DNA from: Cellvibrionales bacterium UBA5860 | Lineage (GTDB): Bacteria; Pseudomonadota; Gammaproteobacteria; Pseudomonadales; Porticoccaceae | NCBI GenBank assembly: GCA_002431545.1 | Contig: DJFY01000117.1 | Span: forward strand, 1-6,692 | DNA: 6,692 nt | Direction: 5' to 3' | In this document: positions 1 through 6,359 of the stretch, one piece after another | Position numbering within the stretch: the stretch's first letter is position 1 | Layout of the letters: each line of letters starts with the position of its first letter | Translations under genes and position numbers: made by a program | Notes under the pieces: generated by a model | Database searches by the model: none | What the model was told of the DNA's origin: nothing | Seen by the model: the letters and a program-made list of their open reading frames with translations, nothing else

Positions 1-221
1 TGCAGCGAAGCCAAGGTGCTTTCCTCGAGCAAATATTGCCCCCAGGTCACTTGTAGTTGATGTTTTTCCCGTTCGAGCTGTACTAATTCATTATTCAGCA
101 ACCGGGTCTGGTGACTGCTGTATATCACGCCGATGCCGCTTGCCAGGACCAGCAGCCAGGCAGCGGCGATTAACCGCGGCAGTTCTTTACTGACTTCTCC
201 TGTCGATACGGCGTTCTTCAT
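1..221 (-). CDS. ftsL: Cell division protein FtsL, N-terminal part (cut by window edge)
   Basis: FtsL is a small bitopic inner-membrane protein that joins FtsB and FtsQ in the divisome and helps activate septal peptidoglycan synthesis by FtsW/FtsI. The 73 codons visible read MKNAVSTGEV at the start, a single hydrophobic segment at about residues 16-34 (LIAAAWLLVLASGIGVIY), then a polar stretch that looks like a coiled coil (about 36-73). The motif WGQYLLEESTLA (60-71) matches the WGQLLLEQSTWA-type signature of proteobacterial FtsL. The start is an ATG overlapping the rsmH stop as ATGA, so translation is probably coupled to rsmH. Family members are about 90-120 residues, so a few dozen C-terminal residues lie outside the window. 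Identification rests on the topology, the WGQ motif and the position directly after rsmH. Confidence 0.9.
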   Translation of the reverse strand, partial: MKNAVSTGEVSKELPRLIAAAWLLVLASGIGVIYSSHQTRLLNNELVQLEREKHQLQVTWGQYLLEESTLASL

Positions 222-1156
222 GCGACTTTTTCCGCCACACGCATGACCGCGCTTCGCGCACGCGGATTGTTATCGATCTCGGTCGCGCCCGGCTTGATGG
301 CGCCGCCTATGCCGCGAAGCCTGCGCCGAATCTCGCTGTCACGTAGTGGCAGCCCTTTTGGCACCGCCACGTGCTCGTTGGCGCGTATAAACCGCTTCAC
401 CATGCGAATCTCAAGAGAATGGAAACCGATCACGACCAGTCGGCCACCCACCGCCAGCACATCGAGCACGCTGTCGAGCGCCTGTCTTAATTCGTCGAGC
501 TCGCGATTGATATGGATCCGAATAGCCTGAAAAGTTCGAGTCCCCGGATGCTTGTTGCGTTCTCGGGACGGATTCGCCGCAGAGACAATTTCGGCAAGAC
601 GCGCCGTGGTCTCTATCGGCGCCTCGGCGCGAGCGCTTACCAGGGCACGTGCGATACGGCGGCTGTAGCGTTCCTCTCCATATTCCTTTAACACGCGGGC
701 AATCTCGTCCTCACCGGCTTCAGCCAGCCATTGTGCGGCGCTGACTCCCGAAGTCGGATCCATGCGCATATCCAAAGGCCCGTCCCGCATAAAACTGAAG
801 CCGCGTTCGGCGGCATCGAGCTGCGGAGAAGAGACACCGAGGTCCAGCAGCACGCCACTAACCCGACCAAGGTGTTGATGCGCCTGAACCTTTTGTCTCA
901 TTTCAGTGAAAGATCCCCGCTCAATGGTAAATCGATGGTCATTTTCAAAGGCCTGCCGCACAGCCGCACAAGCCTCCGGATCTTTATCAATCGCCAGCAA
1001 TCGACCACGCTCGGAAAGCCTTCGCAAAATCTCCCGACTGTGTCCACCCCGACCACAGGTACCATCGATATAAAAGCCGTCGGTCCTGGTGACCAAGGCG
1101 TCCACCGCTTCCTGCAACAGCACAGTAGCGTGACCGCTCGCAGAAGCCGCGGTCAT
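218..1156 (-). CDS. rsmH: 16S rRNA (cytosine(1402)-N(4))-methyltransferase RsmH (MraW)
   Basis: RsmH uses S-adenosylmethionine to methylate N4 of C1402 in 16S rRNA, in the decoding centre of the small ribosomal subunit. The 312-residue product has the usual family length. Visible signatures are GHATVLLQEAVDAL (8-21), the SAM-binding loop DGTCGRGGHS (31-40), LAIDKDP (54-60), GVLLDLGVSSPQLD (101-114), RGFSFMRDGPLDMRMD (118-133), RTFQAIRIHINREL (207-220), FHSLE (245-249) and the C-terminal NPRARSAVMRV (297-307). The start ATG lies 3 bases after the mraZ stop and has no clear Shine-Dalgarno sequence, which suggests coupling to mraZ translation. The stop overlaps the ftsL start. One oddity: the family motif HSLEDR reads HSLEIR here, with Ile at 250 in place of the usual Asp. 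Everything else looks intact, so I treat the gene as functional. Confidence 0.97.
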   Translation of the reverse strand: MTAASASGHATVLLQEAVDALVTRTDGFYIDGTCGRGGHSREILRRLSERGRLLAIDKDPEACAAVRQAFENDHRFTIERGSFTEMRQKVQAHQHLGRVSGVLLDLGVSSPQLDAAERGFSFMRDGPLDMRMDPTSGVSAAQWLAEAGEDEIARVLKEYGEERYSRRIARALVSARAEAPIETTARLAEIVSAANPSRERNKHPGTRTFQAIRIHINRELDELRQALDSVLDVLAVGGRLVVIGFHSLEIRMVKRFIRANEHVAVPKGLPLRDSEIRRRLRGIGGAIKPGATEIDNNPRARSAVMRVAEKVA

Positions 1157-1159
1157 CGA

Positions 1160-1624
1160 CTAGATCGAAAGCTGTAAAGACTGCAGGTCGGCGAAGTCCT
1201 CATCCGAATCGTCGTCCAGCAGACATTCCGCTTCCCAGCTTTCCTTATTCCACAGCTCGTAACGCTGTCCCTGACCCACCAACACGACCTCCTTGTCCAA
1301 ATCGGCGTAAGAACGCAACTCAGGGGGAACGAGTACGCGACCACCTTTATCCATTTCCACGTCCCGTGCATGCCCTATCAACAGCCGCTGCATTTTTCGA
1401 TGGCCACGCACCGCCGTAGGCAGGGCACAAACCTCCATTTCGACTTCCTTCCACTTGGGCAACGGAAGAATGAACAGGCAGGTATACTCGTCTTTCTTTT
1501 TGAAAGGATCGACGGTAACGACGAGTTCGCCGCCGGAGGCAGCAATCAACGGATCCCGCAGCTTTGTGGGGATCGTCAGCCTGCCTTTTGCATCCATGTT
1601 GAGCGCGTGATTGCCTCGAAACAC
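1160..1624 (-). CDS. mraZ: Transcriptional regulator MraZ
   Basis: MraZ is a nucleoid-associated DNA-binding protein that forms ring-like oligomers and regulates its own dcw operon by binding short repeats upstream of its gene. The 154-residue product is close to the 152 of the E. coli protein. It carries the two AbrB/SpoVT-type half domains: MFRGNHALNMDAKGRLTIPT (1-20) with DAKGR at 11-15, and LLIGHARDVEMDKGGRVLVP (81-100) with DKGGR at 92-96, followed by KEVVLVGQG and YELWNKESW. The start is GTG; it is chosen because the family begins MFRG, and a weak GGGA lies 6 bases upstream (1631-1634). The acidic C-terminal tail (DDDSDEDFADLQ) is typical. It is the first gene of the unit with rsmH and ftsL and has a matching operator just upstream (1651-1680). 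Confidence 0.96.
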   Translation of the reverse strand: MFRGNHALNMDAKGRLTIPTKLRDPLIAASGGELVVTVDPFKKKDEYTCLFILPLPKWKEVEMEVCALPTAVRGHRKMQRLLIGHARDVEMDKGGRVLVPPELRSYADLDKEVVLVGQGQRYELWNKESWEAECLLDDDSDEDFADLQSLQLSI

Positions 1625-1650
1625 CGGTCATCCCGTTATTATTGGAGAAA

Positions 1651-1680
1651 AATCACCACCATGATCCACTTTTCTCCACC
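1651..1680 (-). promoter_or_regulatory. MraZ operator: three GTGG direct repeats
   Basis: Read on the minus strand, the block is three consecutive 10-base units, GGTGGAGAAA, AGTGGATCAT and GGTGGTGATT. Each has GTGG at the same place, so the repeats lie on one face of the helix. Known MraZ sites are three or four short G-rich repeats (TGGGN in E. coli, GTGG-like in other groups) with 10-base periodicity just upstream of mraZ. The block lies 26 bases before the mraZ start, downstream of the proposed promoter, where bound MraZ could block transcription. The repeat pattern is seen directly; the function is inferred from the family. Confidence 0.85.
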
Positions 1681-1697
1681 AAACAGCTTCAGAGGGA

Positions 1698-1726
1698 ATG
1701 TTAAGCAGGATTTACAGGCAAGTCGA
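1698..1726 (-). promoter_or_regulatory. Candidate sigma-70 promoter of the mraZ operon
   Basis: On the minus strand a -35-like TCGACT (1726-1721) and a -10-like TAACAT (1703-1698) are separated by 17 bases. Each matches its consensus at 4 of 6 positions. The predicted start would be near 1691, just upstream of the GTGG repeats, which is the arrangement expected for repression by MraZ. This is an inference from spacing and position; other weak hexamers occur nearby. Confidence 0.4.
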
Positions 1727-1889
1727 CTGGAAAAAGCACTCTAGATTCGAGCCACTCGCCCGGAAAATAGCGAATTCTCTGGCTAACAGCGCTTTTGGAA
1801 CACCAAAGAGGCGAAACAAAACACTGAAATATAGGCAACAGTTAATGTAGAAGATTAACAATTAGACTGTTTTGAAATAAATAGGTAGG

Positions 1890-1934
1890 AAAAAACCCGC
1901 AACAGTTATTAAAACAACAGGTTGGGCATTTTTT
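1890..1934. terminator. Possible bidirectional intrinsic terminator
   Basis: An imperfect stem, CCCgcAAC at 1896-1903 with GTTGGG at 1921-1926, encloses a 17-base AT-rich loop. It has six T on the plus side (1929-1934) and six A on the other side (1890-1895), which read as six T on the minus strand. Read on minus it is CCCAAC, loop, GTTGCGGG, TTTTTT. It could stop transcripts coming from rnpB before the mraZ promoter. The stem has only six pairs with a two-base bulge and a long loop, so the call is tentative. Confidence 0.35.
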
Positions 1935-2154
1935 GTACAACGGGCATTAAATTAGCTGGATCGCCGTTAATCAGGGTCTGAGCACCAAGCTATTTACAAC
2001 CCGTAATTATCAGCACACGGCGCCAGCATGCGGGCATGCGCCCTACGCTTGAGGCGAACCGACACCTCACTTGCAGTGAACACGGAATAGTGCGCGGCGT
2101 GCCCCATCCTTAGAGCCCGTGCAACCTATCCCGTCCGAGCGATCCCACATAACT

Positions 2155-2192
2155 CGCTACTGCGACGTCGTAGCGATATCTTAGCGACATCC
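2155..2192. repeat. Inverted half-site plus 11-base tandem repeat
   Basis: CGCTAC (2155-2160) and GTAGCG (2170-2175) form a perfect inverted pair around a 9-base centre; the 8-base palindrome CGACGTCG (2163-2170) sits at the inner edge. The second arm begins a tandem pair, TAGCGATATCT (2171-2181) and TAGCGACATCC (2182-2192), identical at 9 of 11 positions. Repeats spaced by one helical turn with an inverted copy resemble a protein-binding site, but no regulator is suggested by the neighbours. Confidence 0.35.
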
Positions 2193-2258
2193 ATTTGAGA
2201 TCGAGCAGCCAAACGCTGGAGCACTCACCAGCGAATCGGCGGCGTGTGATAAAGAAAA

Positions 2259-2620
2259 GAAAGTCAGCCTGTAAGCCGGGTTCTGTCGTAAACAGCCATT
2301 CATCTGGGATGCCTGTCGCCAGGCACCTCTAGCGACCTACCCGAATCCGGCACGGGTCGCGCCATAGGATTCCTATTTGGTCTTGCTCCGAGTGGGGTTT
2401 ACCCTGCCACTTCTGTTACCAGAAGCGCGGTGCGCTCTTACCACACCATTTCACCCTTACCGGCAGCACGCTGCTTAGGCGGTATATTTTCTGCGGCACT
2501 TTCCGTGGACTCACGTCCCCCAGGCGTTACCTGGCACTCTACCCTGCGGAGCCCGGACTTTCCTCCGTCCCAGGCGAACCAATCGGCGCGCGTGGGACAG
2601 CGACTGTTCGGCTGACTTTC
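2259..2620 (-). ncRNA. rnpB: RNase P RNA, bacterial class A
   Basis: This is the catalytic RNA of RNase P, which removes 5' leaders from precursor tRNAs together with the protein RnpA. Read on the minus strand it has the conserved core in order: GAGGAAAGTCCGGGCT (2565-2550), AGTGCCAGGTAACGCCTGGGGG, GAAAGTGCCGCAGAAAATATACCGCC-type block, GGTAAGGGTGAAATGGTG, GGTAAGAGCGCACCG, GTAAACCCCACTCGGAGCA, AGACCAAATAGG, and ACAGAACCCGGCTTA (2286-2272). The ends were set by helix P1: GAAAGTCAGCC at 2620-2610 is fully complementary to GGCTGACTTTC at 2269-2259. The length of about 362 nt compares with 377 nt in E. coli. The pairing-based ends should be right to within a few bases of the mature RNA. A pyrimidine-rich TTTCTTTTCTTT run overlaps and follows the 3' end. 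Open reading frames crossing this region are artefacts. Confidence 0.97.
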
Positions 2621-2627
2621 AGGCAAA

Positions 2628-2636
2628 ATCCTAGCA
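2628..2636 (-). promoter_or_regulatory. Candidate extended -10 element of rnpB
   Basis: On the minus strand TGCTAGGAT is an extended -10 (TGn plus TAGGAT, 4 of 6 match to TATAAT) that ends 7 bases before the proposed rnpB 5' end at 2620. No good -35 is visible at 16-18 bases, which fits an extended -10 promoter. An overlapping choice, TATGCT (2638-2633) with TTGCCC 18 bases upstream, is also possible. Confidence 0.45.
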
Positions 2637-2883
2637 TATAAAGCACCTCGACAGCGGGGCAAATTTCCACCCCGATACTTTTACGGGTTGGTGAAATACA
2701 CTACCATCATGCCATCCATTGTCTTCCTTTACTGATCCGGAATCGGTCGACGCCGCGAGTTCACCACGGCTCAACTCACATAATAAACCGCCGGCACGAA
2801 TACCAATGACCGAAAGGAAATATCGCAGCGCTGGCAGACGACAAGACGAAGAAATCCATAACAATCACCGATAACTATTTAAT

Positions 2884-2887
2884 GGAG
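2884..2887 (+). promoter_or_regulatory. Ribosome binding site of the phosphotriesterase-like gene
   Basis: GGAG is followed by 8 bases and then the ATG at 2896. The spacing is ideal and supports this ATG, which also places the family's MHEHI motif at the usual distance from the N-terminus. Confidence 0.75.
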
Positions 2888-2895
2888 ACACGGCT

Positions 2896-3843
2896 ATGCC
2901 ACAAGTAGAAACCGCATTGGGACCGATTGACGTCGACGACCTCGGCATGTGTCTGATGCACGAACATATCATCATTGCCGACTGGGACATGCGCTCAAAC
3001 TACAGCGACTACGTCACCATCGACGCCGAAATCAAAAAAGCCATAACGTCGCTCAATGCAGCCAAGGCACGCGGCGTATCCAGCATCGTCGACCTGACGC
3101 CGATCAACCTGGGACGGGACATCCACTCAATTCACGCAGTTTCGAAGGCCACGGGGGTAAATGTGGTTTGCCCAACAGGGTTTTACTGGACAGAAGAACC
3201 CTGGATGCACGGCTGGGATGCGGAGTATCTGTCGAAATACATGATACGGGATATCACCCAGGGCATTTTGGATACGGGCATCAAGGCCGGCATCATCAAA
3301 TGCGCCACCGACCACACCGGGGTGGACGAATTCAACAAAAAGCTACTCAAGGCAGCCGCCCTGGCGCACCGGGAAACCGGCGCCCCGATTTCCACGCACA
3401 CAACGGTCGCCAACACCTCGGCCCGGGATCAGGTACGCTCATTTCTGGAATTTGGCGTCGACATGTCCCGCGTTGTCATCGGCCACCTGGGGGACTCGAC
3501 AGACATCGATTATCTGGAGGAGATCCTGGCCAGCGGCTGCTTTATCGGCATGGATCGCTTTGGGCTGGAAGCCTTCCTGCCCACTGACGATCGCGTTAAA
3601 ACTGTCGCCACCCTGTGCGACAAGGGTTATGCCGGTCAGATGGTGGTATCCCACGATGCGTGCAGCTTCCAGGATTTCTTCGACGGCGAATATATTGAAA
3701 AATTCGCGCCAAACTGGTGCTATGAACACGTGCCGAGGGATGTATTACCGGCACTGGCTGCAGCTGGAGTCAGCCAGGACAATATCGATACGATGATGGT
3801 GCGCAATCCGGCGAAAATTTTTTCCTCCCAGGGCGGCTACTAG
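2896..3843 (+). CDS. Phosphotriesterase-family metallohydrolase (PTE/PLL-like)
   Basis: The 315-residue product belongs to the amidohydrolase superfamily, phosphotriesterase family, which has a TIM-barrel fold with a two-metal centre. All expected ligands are present in order: H22 and H24 (LMHEHI), K135 as the carboxylated lysine (AGIIKCATD), H168 (PISTHTT), H197 (VIGHLGD) and D254 (VSHDA). GFYW (95-98) and GMDRFG (218-223) also match family loops. No signal peptide is visible, so it should be cytoplasmic, unlike the exported organophosphate hydrolases. Characterised relatives hydrolyse lactones (including acyl-homoserine lactones), esters or organophosphates, but the substrate cannot be read from the sequence. 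It has its own ribosome binding site, diverges from rnpB and has no partner gene on the same strand closer than 428 bases. A lactonase role is plausible but unproven; a related hydrolase of another small metabolite is equally possible. Confidence 0.92.
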   Translation: MPQVETALGPIDVDDLGMCLMHEHIIIADWDMRSNYSDYVTIDAEIKKAITSLNAAKARGVSSIVDLTPINLGRDIHSIHAVSKATGVNVVCPTGFYWTEEPWMHGWDAEYLSKYMIRDITQGILDTGIKAGIIKCATDHTGVDEFNKKLLKAAALAHRETGAPISTHTTVANTSARDQVRSFLEFGVDMSRVVIGHLGDSTDIDYLEEILASGCFIGMDRFGLEAFLPTDDRVKTVATLCDKGYAGQMVVSHDACSFQDFFDGEYIEKFAPNWCYEHVPRDVLPALAAAGVSQDNIDTMMVRNPAKIFSSQGGY

Positions 3844-4191
3844 CGGCCAAGCGAAAGCCGTTACCACGCCAAGTTGGTGACTAATAGCACGGGTATGGGA
3901 ATAACCCACACCGAAAAAATCCAATCATCCATCACCCCGCTATTGCTACCTTTAACCCGCTTCTCCTCCCACCCCGCCAGCTTCCGGGGCGGGATCGGGA
4001 GCGATGGAGGCCGCCGAAAGAATTCGACGGAAAATAGCTGCTTGAATCCCGATTTTATCGGATCGGCGCCTGGGCGAAATCTTGCGTAGCTACTCACCCC
4101 ACCGTCTCCCAAGTTCTCTCTAAGCGGCACCTCCAGCCGTAATCCGGGAGCGTGGCTTAAACTTTGCTTACTATCGCAACTGGATCAGCAC

Positions 4192-4197
4192 TATAAT
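4192..4197 (+). promoter_or_regulatory. Candidate -10 element of the fimX-like gene
   Basis: A perfect TATAAT lies 74 bases before the start codon. The best -35 at 18 bases spacing is a weak TTACTA (4168-4173). Transcription would start near 4204, giving a leader of roughly 68 bases. Supported by the hexamer and its position only. Confidence 0.45.
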
Positions 4198-4254
4198 GAG
4201 CCGTTATTCAGCGGCAGGAAAGCCAGCTGGAACCAGGACTTTGCAACGGAATTC

Positions 4255-4259
4255 AGGAG
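4255..4259 (+). promoter_or_regulatory. Ribosome binding site of the fimX-like gene
   Basis: AGGAG is followed by 12 bases before the ATG at 4272, a slightly long spacing. Another ATG at 4261 is out of frame and too close to the site to be used. No better in-frame start lies between, so 4272 is kept. Confidence 0.55.
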
Positions 4260-4271
4260 TATGTTCGACAA

Positions 4272-6359
4272 ATGGAAGACAGCAAGGCGATCAACCTGCT
4301 CATCGCATACGATGAGGTAGATCACGTTAACCAGCTGATTAACCTGTTGCGCAACGCGGCGTATCAGGTCAACAGCGGTGTTGTTGATACTGCTGAAACA
4401 CTGGAAAACCTGCTTACCGAACCGCGCGGCTGGGACTTGGCTATTATCGGCAACGAATCCAGCGCCTTACCCGCGCGCGCCGTCACGACTGCCATACGCG
4501 AAAAAAACCTCGACATTCCCTTTATCCTGATTACCCAACAACCGGATCCGGCCGCTGCAGTCGAGGGGCTTCGCATGGGCGCCGACTATATTGTCGCCAT
4601 GGACGAGGATCAATTATTTCTCGCGGCTGTTGCCACAACACTGAAAAACCTGAATCACCGGCGCGCAACAAAATTCTGGAAAAAAAGATACGGCGAGACA
4701 GAGGCGCGTTGCGAAGGCCTGATGGACAACTCGCAGGATGGCATCGCGATGGTTCAGGAAGGCACTTATGTCTACGTCAATGACCGCTATGCCCGGCTAT
4801 TTGGCTACCAGAGCGCGGAGGGTATGTTGTTATTGCCGGTCATAGATACCATTGCCGAGCAGGATCAGGAAAAACTCCTCCCCTACCTGAAGCCTCTGTC
4901 TACCGACACGGTTGTCGAGGCGACTAAAACGCCGGTTAACGGCATCACGCCCGATCAGGATGTCTTCAAGACCACCATCACAATTTCCCAGGTCGAATAC
5001 CGCGGCGACCCCGCGTTGCAATTTCTCGTTGCTAAGGAACTCCTCAACGACAGCAGCGCATCCCCTGCTCCGGCCGCCGGCACCAGCCCACTGGCCAATG
5101 TTCAGACGAAAAAAATTCTCGACAGCATCGCCAAAGCCATTCTCCGGGCAAGCCGCACCGAAGAGCGCTCGCTGGTTGCATATATCCGCCTGGATCAGAT
5201 CAAGGATATTCAGCAGAATTCCGGCACCGAATACGCCGAACAGGTGTTTACGGTGGTGCTGGGAAAAGTCGTGGAAAAACTACCCGGCTACCAGGATATG
5301 GCACGTTTTAACGAAGACTCAATTGTTATTCTTTTTAACTCCGACAATGCCGCGGAAATTAGCGAACAGGCCGAATTACTGTACCAGGACATTGCCGCGA
5401 ATACTTTCGAGGTCGGTAGCGAAAGCTTCGCGCTATCTATTTCCGTGTGCCTGAGTCCGGTCAGCGAACGCACCTCTAGTGCCGCCGACTGCGTCAACCA
5501 ATGTCAGCAAACTATCGCTGAAGCAGACAGAAAAGGCTTGCTTTCCGGCGCCGGCTCTCGCGTGTTGACGATGGATAGCCAGCCGCAGGGCAACATTCGA
5601 TCGGAAAAACAGGTTCACGATTTCGCGCGGCTGCTGCTGGAAAAGCGTTTGATCGGCATCGCTTTCCAGCCCATCGCTGCATTACACGGCGAGCCCAATG
5701 ACTTCTACGAAGTATTGATGCGCCCGAAAGTAGACGAATATCCACCAGAGATTCCCAAAGATTTTGTCGCGCGTGTGTTTAAAACTGATGTCGCCAGAGA
5801 TTTCGACCGCTGGGTTATTCTCGAGGCTGTCAAAAAGCTTGCCGAGCGCCACAAGACGCGGCCTAACACCAAGTTATTTATTAATTTGAGTGCTGCGACG
5901 CTGCAGGATGGTAACTTCACTGCCTGGCTGAAGGTCGCCCTGCAGGCTACCAAGGCCTCGCCTTCAGATATTATTTTCCAGTTGCGCGAGATCGACGTTG
6001 GCCGCTATATCGACCAGTCGGCGCGCCTTATCGAACAACTGGGCCAACTCAACAGCCGGGCCACCCTGACCCACTTCGGTCTGGCCATTAATCCCCTGCT
6101 GGTCCTCGAAAAATTGCCTTTTGATTTCGTCAAGCTCGACAAGGTCGTTGTCGACGCGGCGACAAACGGCGCAGAAGAGCTCGGTGCGATGATCCAGCTC
6201 ATCGACTCCCTGCGCGAAGCAAAACGCCAGGTCATAATACCTTTCATCGAGACACCTGCGATGATGCCCTCTTTGTGGCAACATGGCGTGTCCTATATTC
6301 AGGGACACTATATACAACCGCCCATGGAAACCATGGACTACGATTTTTCTGAGGGCTAG
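4272..6359 (+). CDS. fimX: FimX-like c-di-GMP effector (REC-PAS-GGDEF-EAL, catalytically degenerate)
   Basis: The 695-residue product has the FimX domain order and length (P. aeruginosa FimX is 691). FimX binds c-di-GMP through its EAL domain and supports type IV pilus assembly and twitching from the cell pole. REC-like domain, about 7-125: the segment DLAIIGN (55-61) has G60 where the phosphoacceptor Asp belongs. PAS, about 145-255, contains MDNSQDGIAMVQEG and YVNDRYARLFGY. A Ser/Ala/Pro-rich linker follows (258-275). GGDEF, about 278-435: the signature is NEDSI (347-351). EAL, about 447-690: the signature is EVL (480-482); N538, K621 and E660 are kept, but the metal-binding DDFG is THFG (600-603) and the first Glu of ExTE is Q570. 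FQPI (465-468) and YIQGHYIQPP (675-684) are typical. Neither cyclase nor phosphodiesterase activity is expected. Convergent serB supports orthology with fimX. No membrane segment is seen. Confidence 0.85.
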   Translation: MEDSKAINLLIAYDEVDHVNQLINLLRNAAYQVNSGVVDTAETLENLLTEPRGWDLAIIGNESSALPARAVTTAIREKNLDIPFILITQQPDPAAAVEGLRMGADYIVAMDEDQLFLAAVATTLKNLNHRRATKFWKKRYGETEARCEGLMDNSQDGIAMVQEGTYVYVNDRYARLFGYQSAEGMLLLPVIDTIAEQDQEKLLPYLKPLSTDTVVEATKTPVNGITPDQDVFKTTITISQVEYRGDPALQFLVAKELLNDSSASPAPAAGTSPLANVQTKKILDSIAKAILRASRTEERSLVAYIRLDQIKDIQQNSGTEYAEQVFTVVLGKVVEKLPGYQDMARFNEDSIVILFNSDNAAEISEQAELLYQDIAANTFEVGSESFALSISVCLSPVSERTSSAADCVNQCQQTIAEADRKGLLSGAGSRVLTMDSQPQGNIRSEKQVHDFARLLLEKRLIGIAFQPIAALHGEPNDFYEVLMRPKVDEYPPEIPKDFVARVFKTDVARDFDRWVILEAVKKLAERHKTRPNTKLFINLSAATLQDGNFTAWLKVALQATKASPSDIIFQLREIDVGRYIDQSARLIEQLGQLNSRATLTHFGLAINPLLVLEKLPFDFVKLDKVVVDAATNGAEELGAMIQLIDSLREAKRQVIIPFIETPAMMPSLWQHGVSYIQGHYIQPPMETMDYDFSEG

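Larger units (their letters stand above)
1727..2258. other. Gene-free spacer between rnpB and mraZ
   Basis: No credible protein gene was found on either strand of this roughly 530-base stretch. The part near mraZ (about 1780-1960) is AT-rich and carries a terminator-like hairpin (1890-1934). The part near rnpB holds short hairpins at 2026-2039, 2050-2069 and 2067-2079, an inverted repeat at 2155-2175 and an 11-base tandem repeat at 2171-2192. The longest minus-strand candidate with an ATG in the middle of the stretch (2107-1994, 37 codons) lacks a usable ribosome binding site. It may contain the 3' trailer of the rnpB precursor or an unknown small RNA, but nothing here proves either. Confidence 0.6.
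3844..4271. other. Gene-free spacer upstream of the fimX-like gene
   Basis: No supported coding region was found; short frames on both strands lack ribosome binding sites and recognisable products. Visible elements are small hairpins without T-runs, CCCGCC/GGCGGG (3973-3978 with 3988-3993) and CCGAT/ATCGG around 4048-4060, and a TATAAT element at 4192-4197. I see no convincing intrinsic terminator for the preceding gene. The length is generous for a plain intergenic region and could hold additional control of the fimX-like gene. Confidence 0.55.

Noticed and set aside
731..1177. 148-codon plus-strand open frame
   Set aside because: It lies wholly antisense to rsmH, whose protein motifs are unmistakable; no ribosome binding site or family resemblance.
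1994..2107. 37-codon minus-strand frame starting MGHAAHYSVF
   Set aside because: The only purine-rich stretch (AAGG) abuts the ATG, leaving no spacing for a ribosome; composition is Arg/Ala-rich and unlike a real small protein.
2041..2110. tRNA-like GGTTCGCCTC segment on the minus strand
   Set aside because: There is no acceptor stem, D-arm or anticodon arm around it; only an isolated 5-base stem.
2430..2662. Open frames of 61 and 74 codons on opposite strands
   Set aside because: They overlie rnpB, whose conserved RNA core explains the sequence.
2655..2674. CGGGG/CCCCG hairpin upstream of rnpB
   Set aside because: Ten-base loop and no adjacent T-run in either direction, so not a credible terminator; most likely chance or part of the promoter region.
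2949..3587. 212-codon plus-strand open frame
   Set aside because: Shadow in another frame of the phosphotriesterase-family gene; His/Arg/Gly-rich low-quality translation.
4912..5454. 180-codon plus-strand open frame
   Set aside because: Out-of-frame shadow inside the fimX-like gene; Arg/Ser/Pro-rich translation with no recognisable domain.
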